Notes under the pieces: generated by a model | The model's database searches: none | What the model was told of the DNA's origin: nothing | Seen by the model: the letters and a program-made list of their open reading frames with translations, nothing else | Made by a program: the position numbers and the translations under genes | Source: an uncultured Bacteroidales bacterium | GTDB lineage: Bacteria > Bacteroidota > Bacteroidia > Bacteroidales > WCHB1-69 | Length of the DNA stretch: 12,430 bases | NCBI GenBank assembly: GCA_937901455.1 | Contig: CALDIA010000148.1 | Span: 1-12,430 of the forward strand | Direction of reading: 5' to 3' | In this document: positions 1-6,361 of the stretch, piece by piece | How positions within the stretch are numbered: the stretch's first letter is position 1 | Layout: each line of letters begins with the position of its first letter

Positions 1-287
1 CCAGCTTTGTCGCCATTGAAGGAGATCCCGGCGCCAACCAAGGTCTGCCGGCGGTTATTGCGATAGATGGCTCCATCCACATCCACGCCGAAAGTCAGGT
101 AGGGTACCGTTACCGAGAGCCATTGCGTGCGTTGGGTGAGCGAGGCGCGAAATATGCCATCGAATGCGCCGCTGAGTGCTGGATTGAGCGCCACAGGTTG
201 TGAATAGTACTGGGTGAAGTGATAGTTTTGGGCCACTATCTGGCCAATACTAAAAAAAAAACTCAGTGCAGTGATCAGCAATATCAC
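1..287 (-). CDS. PorP/SprF-family type IX secretion outer-membrane protein, N-terminal part, in frame with rarA
   Basis: The 95 codons after RarA residue 422 encode a Sec signal peptide, VILLITALSFFFSIGQIVA, with likely signal peptidase I cleavage before QNYHFTQYYSQP. The mature N-terminus has the PorP/SprF signature: H-F-(S/T)-Q-Y-Y-x-x-P followed by LNPALSG at about mature residues 15-21, then beta-strand sequence containing TQRTQWLSV and LVGAGISFNGDK. PorP/SprF proteins are outer-membrane beta-barrels associated with the type IX secretion machinery. The gene leaves the window, so its C-terminus is unseen. No in-frame ATG is available. Candidate independent starts are GTG at 287 (signal peptide lacking a basic n-region) or CTG at 320 (starting LKQCWNNKYRY, which supplies one). 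Either would lie inside or against the end of rarA. Family recognition is good; the status as a separate gene is uncertain. Confidence 0.62.
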   Translation of the reverse strand, partial: MILLITALSFFFSIGQIVAQNYHFTQYYSQPVALNPALSGAFDGIFRASLTQRTQWLSVTVPYLTFGVDVDGAIYRNNRRQTLVGAGISFNGDKA

Positions 288-1553
288 ATATCGGTATTTG
301 TTGTTCCAGCACTGTTTCAGATAGCGCCGGAGTTCGTTCTCCCGCGGATTGTTCTGAGGCTCGTAGAGCTTGGTGCCAATGATACGCTCGGGTAAGAACT
401 CCTGCTCCACAAAGTTGTGCTCGTAGTCATGGGCATATTGGTAACCTTTGTGGTATCCCAACTCTTTCATCAGGTGGGTGGGCGCGTTGCGGAGGTGTAG
501 CGGCACGGGGAGGTCGCCAGTCTGCTTTACTAACGCATAGGCCTGGTCGATGGCCATGATGGTGGCGTTGCTCTTGGGCGAGGAGGCCAAATAAATGGCG
601 GTCTGGGCAAGCGGAATGCGGGCTTCGGGCATGCCGATGACATTGACGGCCTGAAAACAGTTGTTGGCCAACAACAAGGCATTCGGATTGGCGTTGCCTA
701 TGTCTTCGGAGGCTAAAATGACCATCCGCCTGGCAATAAATAGAGGATCTTCTCCCCCAATGAGCATCCGCGCCATCCAATAGACCGCCGCATTGGGGTC
801 ACTGCCTCGCATGGACTTAATAAAGGCGGATATGATGTCGTAATGCTGCTCGCCTTGCTTGTCGTACATGGCCAGATTCTGTTGTATAACTTGCACTACC
901 TGCTCATGCGTGATATGAATCACCCCGTCCACAGGCTTGGTCATCCAAGTCACTAACTCCACGGCATTGATCAACTTGCGCGCATCACCACCGGAGATGC
1001 GAAGCAGAGCCGCAGTGTCGTCAATCACAATGTCACAGCCCAAATGCTCTTTCAAATAGCTGACGGCCGTTTGGAGGATGGTCTCCAAGTTCTCGCGCGA
1101 CAAGCTTTTCAACACGTACACCTGACAACGAGAGAGTAGGGGAGAGATGACTTCAAATGACGGGTTCTCGGTAGTGGCGCCAATCAAGGTGATGACACCC
1201 TGCTCCACCGCACCCAACAACGAGTCCTGCTGAGATTTGGAAAAACGGTGTATCTCATCAATGAACAATAAGGAACGATGCTCCGACTGCTTGGCCTTGT
1301 CTATCACCTCGCGAATGTCCTTCACACCGCTGTTGATGGCGCTGAGCATGTAGAAGTCGGTGCCCGTCAACTCGGCAATCAATAATGCCAGGGTCGTTTT
1401 GCCAACCCCTGGAGGCCCCCAAAAGATCATCGACTGGATATTTTGCTGCTCTATGGCCTTGCGCAATACCGCCCCTTCTCCCATCAGGTGCTCTTGCCCG
1501 ATGTAGCTGTCTAAAGAGTGAGGTCGTAATATTTCTGCAAGCGGCTTATGCAC
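1..1553 (-). CDS. rarA: RarA (MgsA) replication-associated AAA+ ATPase, continuing in frame into a PorP/SprF-like protein (left-truncated)
   Basis: RarA is a cytoplasmic clamp-loader-like AAA+ ATPase that acts at stalled replication forks. From a GTG start at 1553 the protein begins MHKPLAEILRP, matching the usual M-x-PLAE-x-(L/I)RP start of the family; no in-frame ATG lies nearby. Visible motifs are Walker A GPPGVGKT (residues 46-53), Walker B LLFIDE followed by IH (95-102), sensor 1 GATTEN (125-130) and the SPLLSR arginine-finger segment (137-142). The C-terminal tetramerisation part contains MRGSDPNAA and ASEDIGNANP. The family's normal end is reached at ...NNKYRY, residue 422 (position 288), a typical length for RarA. 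There is no stop codon there. The frame stays open to position 1 and encodes a signal peptide and PorP-like sequence (see the 1-287 entry). I checked that the frame is identical at 1553, at Walker A (1418) and at 305, so no frameshift occurs within rarA. The rarA assignment is firm; whether the fusion is expressed as one chain is unknown. Confidence 0.9.
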   Translation of the reverse strand, partial: MHKPLAEILRPHSLDSYIGQEHLMGEGAVLRKAIEQQNIQSMIFWGPPGVGKTTLALLIAELTGTDFYMLSAINSGVKDIREVIDKAKQSEHRSLLFIDEIHRFSKSQQDSLLGAVEQGVITLIGATTENPSFEVISPLLSRCQVYVLKSLSRENLETILQTAVSYLKEHLGCDIVIDDTAALLRISGGDARKLINAVELVTWMTKPVDGVIHITHEQVVQVIQQNLAMYDKQGEQHYDIISAFIKSMRGSDPNAAVYWMARMLIGGEDPLFIARRMVILASEDIGNANPNALLLANNCFQAVNVIGMPEARIPLAQTAIYLASSPKSNATIMAIDQAYALVKQTGDLPVPLHLRNAPTHLMKELGYHKGYQYAHDYEHNFVEQEFLPERIIGTKLYEPQNNPRENELRRYLKQCWNNKYRYVILLITALSFFFSIGQIVAQNYHFTQYYSQPVALNPALSGAFDGIFRASLTQRTQWLSVTVPYLTFGVDVDGAIYRNNRRQTLVGAGISFNGDKA

Positions 1554-1575
1554 AATAGTGTCATATATGAAATGG

Positions 1576-1609
1576 CAAAAATACAAAAAATACAAAAATT
1601 GATGCCAAA
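1576..1609 (-). promoter_or_regulatory. Putative Bacteroidetes-type promoter for rarA
   Basis: On the minus strand a TATTTTTG box (plus 1576-1583) fits the Bacteroidetes -7 consensus TAnnTTTG. A TTTG at plus 1606-1609 lies 22 bp upstream, as expected for the -33 element. Transcription would start near 1569, giving a leader of about 16 nt to the GTG at 1553, which supports that start choice. The region is AT-rich, so chance matches are possible. Confidence 0.5.
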
Positions 1610-1709
1610 GTTGCGAAAAATTGTCCTTTTTGTTTTTTTTTAAAAGATGAATTTTTTAAGAGATTACACGTTGTATATTAGTAATTTTTTTTACAGATGT
1701 ATATAATTG

Positions 1710-1722
1710 TTTGTGTCACAAA
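1710..1722. promoter_or_regulatory. Perfect inverted repeat, operator-like, in the divergent intergenic region
   Basis: TTTGTG-T-CACAAA is a perfect 6+1+6 palindrome about 140 bp from the rarA promoter and about 95 bp from the proposed start site of the plus-strand gene. Its shape resembles sites bound by CRP/FNR-type dimers, but no regulator is encoded here and the flanking bases extend the symmetry only weakly. The rest of the 1554-1839 gap is AT-rich with long T runs and shows no gene. Confidence 0.3.
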
Positions 1723-1776
1723 TGATTTTAGAATAACATAATATTAGAATTTCCTTGAAAAATTATTTTAATATTT

Positions 1777-1809
1777 TTTGTCTGTATATTGTTAAATTTT
1801 TTATTTTTG
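1777..1809 (+). promoter_or_regulatory. Putative promoter of the four-helix-bundle gene
   Basis: TTTG at 1777-1780 and TATTTTTG at 1802-1809 are separated by 21 bp and match the Bacteroidetes -33/-7 pattern. Transcription would begin near 1816, about 24 nt ahead of the ATG at 1840. This position excludes the upstream ATG at 1789 as the real start. The AT-rich setting lowers specificity. Confidence 0.45.
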
Positions 1810-1839
1810 TTTTTTTTACTACTTTTTAAATTTAATAAT

Positions 1840-2298
1840 ATGAATGATCAAGAAGCCAATGTCTCATTCTTTCGTTTCGAAGACTTGAGAATCTATTCAA
1901 AAGCAATGGATTATATAACATGGGTCTATCAGTCTTTGAATGCTGACACCCAGGAATCGAACCATGCTTTCTTGATACGCTCCTTCTTGAAGGCGGCGCA
2001 TAATATAGCATTAAATACCGCAGAAGGTTCTTCTCGAAATAAAGCACAATTCTTATACTATCTTAAGATGGCTAAAAGCGCTGTGAGGGAATGTGTGGTT
2101 TTTACAGAAATAGCAAAGAATGTGAACCTTTTTGATGAGACGGCTTATGATTTCTCGCGCGATAAACTTGTGGAATTAACCAAGATGATTGGCTCTTTGA
2201 TTGCATCCCTGCAGCGTATCACCAATGCTATTGAGAATGAACCCGTAGATGCTTCAGCGCCGCCCCCTTCTTTCTCAGAACCCGATGAGATAGTATAG
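1840..2298 (+). CDS. Four-helix-bundle protein, S23/23S rRNA intervening-sequence family
   Basis: This 152-residue protein shows the marks of the small four-helix-bundle family first noted inside 23S rRNA intervening sequences and related in fold to Avd of diversity-generating retroelements. These marks are FEDLRIY near the N-terminus (13-19), the NTAEGSSR turn (59-66) followed by FLYYLKMAKSAVREC (71-85), and a last helix around VELTKMIGSLIASLQRI. The molecular role of free-standing members is not established; no rRNA, reverse transcriptase or template repeat accompanies it here. I start it at ATG 1840. The in-frame ATG at 1789 would add a run of Leu/Phe/Asn encoded by AT-rich promoter sequence. 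The C-terminal 20 residues (after about 133) are acidic and proline-rich, beyond the usual bundle. It is the only plus-strand gene, convergent with the gene to its right, with its own promoter and terminator, so it looks like a separately inserted single-gene unit. Confidence 0.85.
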   Translation: MNDQEANVSFFRFEDLRIYSKAMDYITWVYQSLNADTQESNHAFLIRSFLKAAHNIALNTAEGSSRNKAQFLYYLKMAKSAVRECVVFTEIAKNVNLFDETAYDFSRDKLVELTKMIGSLIASLQRITNAIENEPVDASAPPPSFSEPDEIV

Positions 2299-2319
2299 GT
2301 TGGGGAGGCTATAAATACA

Positions 2320-2349
2320 AAAAAAGATCGCTTCGTGGCGGTCTTTTTT
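2320..2349. terminator. Bidirectional intrinsic terminator
   Basis: Arms AAAAAAGATCGC (2320-2331) and GCGGTCTTTTTT (2338-2349) pair over 12 positions with one G-U wobble around a 6-nt loop. The A run on one side and T run on the other give a U-tract in both directions. It lies 21 bp after the plus-strand stop and 15 bp after the end of the convergent minus-strand gene, so it probably ends both transcripts. Confidence 0.85.
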
Positions 2350-2364
2350 GTACGAATGGGCTGG

Positions 2365-2910
2365 CTAAAAAGTGTAGCCAACCTTGATTTCAATGCCACC
2401 ATTGAACAGGTTCTCATGCGGGAAAGTCCGGAAGAAGAAACCACCCGTGAAAGAAAAGGCTTTTACCTTGAAACCACCCGCGATGGTGGAATACAGGCCT
2501 ACACCATGTTGTTGCAACTCATCCCTTCTTTCCCAATAGCCATATTCATCGAAATAGTTAACATATTCATCCCATAAATGGAAGGAGGCACCTAAGGCTA
2601 CATTGATACAGGGCAGTAGCTTGCGCCCTCTGTTAAAATAGTGGCGGTAGTTCGCAAAAAGAGGGATTTCCTGGAAGGTTGCACTATTGATGCCATAACC
2701 TACACCAATGCCGATAGCATCGAATTGGTTGATGCAGACACCATTGACAAACACACCAGAGAATCCGACATTTTTGCCGAACCACCAGCCATACTCGTTA
2801 ATAAAATTGTACTGTACCTTCTTGACAGGCTGGTCTTGCGCCATAAGGCTGCTACAGCAGAAAAGTCCGGCCAAAAGGCAGAACATTGCGATAATAGTTG
2901 TTCTTTTCAT
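2365..2910 (-). CDS. Small outer-membrane beta-barrel protein with signal peptide, family not recognised
   Basis: The 181-residue product begins MKRTTIIAMFCLLAGLFCC with a basic n-region and hydrophobic core, and probably cleaves at A24|Q25 (LMA|QDQ). The cysteines in the core do not form a good lipobox. The rest alternates hydrophobic and polar residues with many Gly/Tyr/Phe, including GIGVGYGINSA, FANYRHYF and GGIEIKVGYTF, and ends in aromatic Phe, as expected of an outer-membrane barrel. Its size would suit an eight-stranded barrel. It is the last gene of the unit that starts near 5529, 32 bp after the lipoprotein gene, and is followed by the terminator. The ending VGYTF parallels VGYEF of the large barrel gene two genes upstream. 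Function unknown; a role in the same envelope assembly is inferred from position only. Confidence 0.75.
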   Translation of the reverse strand: MKRTTIIAMFCLLAGLFCCSSLMAQDQPVKKVQYNFINEYGWWFGKNVGFSGVFVNGVCINQFDAIGIGVGYGINSATFQEIPLFANYRHYFNRGRKLLPCINVALGASFHLWDEYVNYFDEYGYWERRDELQQHGVGLYSTIAGGFKVKAFSFTGGFFFRTFPHENLFNGGIEIKVGYTF

Positions 2911-2942
2911 AATTTTAAGATATTAAAAAGTTTTTAAGTTTG

Positions 2943-3797
2943 TTAATAGGCAAAGGGGTAGATGTTAAGACCTTCATCTGACACTTGGTTCCACGTTTGT
3001 GCAATACCGTCAATCTCAATGCTGACAAGGCCTGGCTCTATAATTAGCGCATCTACGGTATTGCATTGATCAGTTGTGTTGCGGGCTGTTATGGTGACTT
3101 GCCCAGCTAACCAATAGAGAGGGCGTCTACTGCTGAATGCCCAACTCCAATAATCCAGATTCTGGCCATCCACTTGCATCGGTTTTGTGATACTATAGTC
3201 CAAATAGACGTAGGTCGCATTGTTCGTTGCGTTTTCATGCATGAAAAGACCTGTGCCTGAGATAGAGAACTGCTCTTCGGAGAGGAGGACGGGCGATTCA
3301 AGATGGTTAAAGTCGAGTTCCAAGTAGGTGTCCACATTGCTTTCAGTCAACAGCCACTTGCCATTCCCTTCGTTGATAAGCAGAAAGTTGCGGCCTCTGA
3401 TGCTGGAAGGACAGTTACGTCCCACCCGTACAATCTTTAAGATACTGCCTTCGCTCTCCAAAGAGGTGGAACCTTGCATCAAGGTGAAATAGACTTCCTC
3501 AGCACCACTTGTGTTTATGATAGCCCAATAGTTATCGCGAACCTGAACAATGCTGTCGTTTTGTGAAAACAAGCGTGAGAACACCTGCTCCTTTTCTTCT
3601 TCAGGAGCGATGAGGTATTGGTTGAAACACAAGGCAGGCTGCACTATCATGTTAAATAGGTTTTTCATGTCTATACTCCAATAATCAAAAATCTGCTTGC
3701 CTTTCTTGGTTTTGCCCATTTCACCATCACCTATTTGGCAGGCAGCTAATAATGTTACTAAAAGTATTCCTATGATTGATTTGATTGTTGTCTTCAT
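2943..3797 (-). CDS. Unknown lipoprotein (284 residues)
   Basis: I place the start at ATG 3797, giving MKTTIKSIIGILLVTLLAAC with a clean lipobox LAAC (Cys20) for signal peptidase II. An in-frame ATG at 3842 would add 15 residues before the signal sequence and overlap the upstream gene, so it is unlikely. From 3797 the gap to the upstream stop is 25 bp. The mature part has no domain I recognise. It is rich in beta-strand-like stretches (GKWLLTES, GTGLFMHENA, ATYVYLDYSI, GQVTITARN), with two cysteines beyond the lipid anchor visible in VGRNCPSS and TDQCNTVD, and ends IYPFAY. Lying between two beta-barrel genes in one unit, it is probably an envelope protein. Whether it faces the periplasm or the surface cannot be told from the residues after Cys20. 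Confidence 0.75.
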   Translation of the reverse strand: MKTTIKSIIGILLVTLLAACQIGDGEMGKTKKGKQIFDYWSIDMKNLFNMIVQPALCFNQYLIAPEEEKEQVFSRLFSQNDSIVQVRDNYWAIINTSGAEEVYFTLMQGSTSLESEGSILKIVRVGRNCPSSIRGRNFLLINEGNGKWLLTESNVDTYLELDFNHLESPVLLSEEQFSISGTGLFMHENATNNATYVYLDYSITKPMQVDGQNLDYWSWAFSSRRPLYWLAGQVTITARNTTDQCNTVDALIIEPGLVSIEIDGIAQTWNQVSDEGLNIYPFAY

Positions 3798-3822
3798 AAC
3801 AGTCGGTTTTAAGGATGAAAAG

Positions 3823-5529
3823 TTAGAATTCGTAGCCCACACCTACCGAGATAAATCCTTTGTAGCCAGCGCCCAGCTCCAAGTTGCCGAACCAATGGTT
3901 AGCCCCGGCCTTGATGCCGAAGAGTGTCAACTGATAGCTGGCCGCCAGGTAATTGATAGTGTCTGCATAAGGGTCTTTGACATGCCACAGCAACAGGCCA
4001 ACGCCAAATCCGGAATATAGGGTTATATGCTTGCGGTTCAGGTAGGAGAAGCGCAGGTCGGGCATGATGGACCAGAAAACTTCGTTGCCACTGCCAGTTC
4101 GCTCATCAGTGAGCCTGTCGCGCCACGTGTTGTGTATGCCTGTGATTGTCGTAAGGCCGCCTACCCAGAACCATTTGTTCACCCGATAGTGATAGTTAAA
4201 GGAGAATATGGGCACGTATCTTGTGATGGCATAATCCGTCACAGGCTCGGTCAGTTGGGTGATATCTGGCAGAGTTGTGTAGGAAGCCCATCGGTGGAAA
4301 AGACCATCATAGTGGTTCATATAGGCGAGAACACTACTTCGTAATTCCATCACTGGCAGGCTGAAATTGAGCTGGAATTCGTGAGAGGGCAGCTCTGCGC
4401 GCCAGGATTGGTCATTTTTGTATCTCGTTTTGTAACGATGAAAAGTGTGAATGTAGGCAAACTGCAGGTTTAGGGAGTGATTGCGGCCGCTTATCTGACC
4501 ATTATCCAATATTGCTTCCGTTTGGGGATTGTAAAAGCGATAGTCTATGTTGAGGCTTTTGCTGAAACCGAGATTGGTGCCTATGGTGCACCGCAGTAGG
4601 TCACCGTATGGCAGCACGTAATGGAAACCAAGGTCTATGATCGCGGATGTCATCATAGGATGGCTGAAATAGTCATGGGTGTCTTCAAAACGGAACCAGC
4701 TATAGTTATATGTGCCATATCGATATCCGCTGATAAGAGGGCTAAACTTAACACCCACATCGCCCACCAACCAGAAGCGATGTCTCAGAGGAACATGAAA
4801 CTCAACCTTGATGGGAAATTTGAAGGTGTGAAAACGCTCCGTGATATTGAAATTCTCAAACTGGAAAATGGGATTATCCGTATCAATGTCTGGTATGTTC
4901 TCAAAGTGGGGCTTGAAGTTCATCACGGCGTAGCTGCCGAAGTTGACACCTACAGAGATGCCCCAGTAGCGGAATTGGTAAGACAGTTCGAGCCCGCTTT
5001 CGCCACCAAAGCCTGGCCGACTTTCAAAGTAGTCGAGTCCTCGTTGGGAGATGATGTCATGGGGCAATGCAAGCTGTGCCTGTGTGGTAATCCCCATGCA
5101 GAATCCTTGATGAACAAATTTGTTGGTGACAACCTCTAAGCTGGGAGCATTGTCCTCTTCAGCCTCCTGTGCCCAAGTCGGACAAGCGGCAAAAAGCAAG
5201 AGGATGATGGTGAGATATTGTTTCGTTTTATCATGATGGTGGTTTCTCAGGCATAAATAGAGGCAGATATAGGTGACACACACTACTACTATGCCGGTAA
5301 GCAGTGCTATCGTGATTCGCAAGGTGGGGGTTGGCAGGCATGTAGCTAATACCCGATCTAGGAAGTTTGTAACACAGGCTGTTGTTGCAATAGCGAGGAA
5401 AATCATGCCAGACAAGTCGTATGAATTTTGTCTTTTGCCCGATACTTTTCCAAGATGGTATTGATACATGAAATAGGCCATGGCCGCAAACAAGGGAACA
5501 ACGAAAATAAGGGAAACCAGTATATTCAT
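3823..5529 (-). CDS. Chimeric envelope protein: three transmembrane helices, internal signal peptide, two barrel-like regions
   Basis: The 568-residue product has three hydrophobic helices at about 3-24, 40-58 and 72-94. A basic stretch RNHHHDKTK (95-103) follows, then a typical Sec signal peptide QYLTIILLLFAACPTWA with probable cleavage A120|Q121. The remainder is beta-barrel-like: about 135-360 and about 365-568 look like two successive barrel units. The second contains IMPDLRFSYLNRKHITLYSG and ends LTLFGIKAG...GVGYEF, resembling single-domain outer-membrane proteins of Bacteroidales (recognised from memory). Positive-inside reasoning gives an N-out three-helix segment, with the fourth hydrophobic stretch exporting the barrel. 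This is consistent with cleavage into an inner-membrane and an outer-membrane product. No in-frame ATG precedes the internal signal. An out-of-frame ATG at 5234 would give MIKTKQYLTIILLLFAA if the TTTT at 5226-5229 had one more T, so a frameshift or overlapping genes are the main alternative. Function unknown. Confidence 0.7.
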   Translation of the reverse strand: MNILVSLIFVVPLFAAMAYFMYQYHLGKVSGKRQNSYDLSGMIFLAIATTACVTNFLDRVLATCLPTPTLRITIALLTGIVVVCVTYICLYLCLRNHHHDKTKQYLTIILLLFAACPTWAQEAEEDNAPSLEVVTNKFVHQGFCMGITTQAQLALPHDIISQRGLDYFESRPGFGGESGLELSYQFRYWGISVGVNFGSYAVMNFKPHFENIPDIDTDNPIFQFENFNITERFHTFKFPIKVEFHVPLRHRFWLVGDVGVKFSPLISGYRYGTYNYSWFRFEDTHDYFSHPMMTSAIIDLGFHYVLPYGDLLRCTIGTNLGFSKSLNIDYRFYNPQTEAILDNGQISGRNHSLNLQFAYIHTFHRYKTRYKNDQSWRAELPSHEFQLNFSLPVMELRSSVLAYMNHYDGLFHRWASYTTLPDITQLTEPVTDYAITRYVPIFSFNYHYRVNKWFWVGGLTTITGIHNTWRDRLTDERTGSGNEVFWSIMPDLRFSYLNRKHITLYSGFGVGLLLWHVKDPYADTINYLAASYQLTLFGIKAGANHWFGNLELGAGYKGFISVGVGYEF

Positions 5530-5550
5530 GAGAGCAATTGTTTATTGTTG

Positions 5551-5558
5551 CAAAAATA
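5551..5558 (-). promoter_or_regulatory. Putative -7 box for the barrel/lipoprotein unit
   Basis: TATTTTTG on the minus strand fits TAnnTTTG and sits 21 bp before the ATG at 5529, in the 51-bp gap after the dehydrogenase gene. No convincing -33 TTTG is found at the usual distance (the nearest is about 27 bp away), so the call rests on the -7 box and the gene boundary. Confidence 0.4.
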
Positions 5559-5580
5559 ATAAAAAAGTTTAAATTAGCAG

Positions 5581-6351
5581 TTAAACAAATTTTTGCTTGA
5601 CTATATCGACAAGCCAGTCGGGGGCAATCAGGCATAAAGCTACGAATATGCGGCTCCATACGCCGGGAATGCGGCGTTTCCACCCCCAGAAGAGCGCCTT
5701 GACTCCCTTTTTGGCCACTTGATGGGGCTTGAGCATCACGCCGAAGCGGCACAGCCATTTGCGGATGTTGACGGGTAGATTGTAGAGGTCGGTGTCCACG
5801 GCGCCTGGACACACACAGCACACTCTGACACCATGGTGCTTCAGTTCAGAGGAGAGCGCATACGAGAAGGTCATCAGGCAGCGCTTGGTGCTTTCATAGA
5901 CAGCAATGGTGGGAAACTGCATGAAGGCGGTGATGGAGGAGGCATTGAGGATGTAACCTTGCCCTCGGTCTTTCATCTCCTTGCCAAAAAGGAGCGATAG
6001 GGTTACGGGGGTGTGCACGTGCAGAATCATCATCTTTTCCGACAGGGAGACAGGCTTTTCCACCGATGCCCCGAAATAGAACATGCCGGCATTGTTGATG
6101 AGTACCTCAATGGGGAGTTCCTGCTCGTGGCAGTAGTCGTACAGTTTTTGTGCCGCATCCGTTGTGGCAAGGTCCATCATTAGGGTGCGCACTGAGATGT
6201 CGGGGTGGTGCCTTTGGATCTGTTCTTGGGCTTGTAGGTTGAGGTCATCGCGATTGCTGACGATGAGTATGTTGTAATTGCGGGAGGCCATCTCCTCCGC
6301 GTAGGCAAGTCCGATGCCGGAGCTGCCACCGGTAACAAGTGCGTAATTCAT
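5581..6351 (-). CDS. Short-chain dehydrogenase/reductase (SDR), classical type
   Basis: A 256-residue NAD(P)-dependent oxidoreductase of the classical SDR family. It has the Rossmann nucleotide loop TGGSSGIG (7-14), the NNAG motif (86-89), catalytic Ser139 in NASSI, and Tyr152/Lys156 in YESTK. The proton-relay Asn usually found before the fourth strand (L-N-V) appears as His111 in ILHVHTP; I cannot tell whether this is normal for its subgroup. The C-terminal 30 residues (VWSRIFVALCLIAPDWLVDIV) are hydrophobic, suggesting membrane association or a lipidic substrate, as in the broad DltE-like SDR group. The substrate cannot be assigned. It begins 10 bp after the sufS stop and is almost certainly cotranscribed, but sulfur metabolism is not an obvious use for an SDR. 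Confidence 0.9.
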   Translation of the reverse strand: MNYALVTGGSSGIGLAYAEEMASRNYNILIVSNRDDLNLQAQEQIQRHHPDISVRTLMMDLATTDAAQKLYDYCHEQELPIEVLINNAGMFYFGASVEKPVSLSEKMMILHVHTPVTLSLLFGKEMKDRGQGYILNASSITAFMQFPTIAVYESTKRCLMTFSYALSSELKHHGVRVCCVCPGAVDTDLYNLPVNIRKWLCRFGVMLKPHQVAKKGVKALFWGWKRRIPGVWSRIFVALCLIAPDWLVDIVKQKFV

Positions 6352-6361
6352 AGTGTTTGGT

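Noticed and set aside
1789..1839. Upstream ATG adding a Leu/Phe-rich N-terminus to the four-helix-bundle protein
   Set aside because: The stretch coincides with the -7 box and AT-rich promoter; family members start close to the FEDL segment, so the apparent signal-like sequence is not coding.
1840..2298. Possible diversity-generating retroelement, since Avd shares the four-helix-bundle fold
   Set aside because: No reverse transcriptase, template repeat or variable repeat is visible in the window.
2921..2937. TTAAAAA-G-TTTTTAA inverted repeat between the small barrel and lipoprotein genes
   Set aside because: Only A-T pairs with a one-base centre; it cannot form a stable hairpin and is expected in AT-rich spacers.
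4621..5139. 172-codon plus-strand frame opposite the barrel gene
   Set aside because: Antisense shadow; the minus-strand frame has clear barrel composition and a proper C-terminus.
5231..5821. 196-codon minus-strand frame overlapping the SDR end and the start of the barrel gene
   Set aside because: It lies in another frame of two recognised genes and gives a low-complexity Arg/His/Ser/Pro-rich product. Its stop merely overlaps the ATG discussed at 5234.
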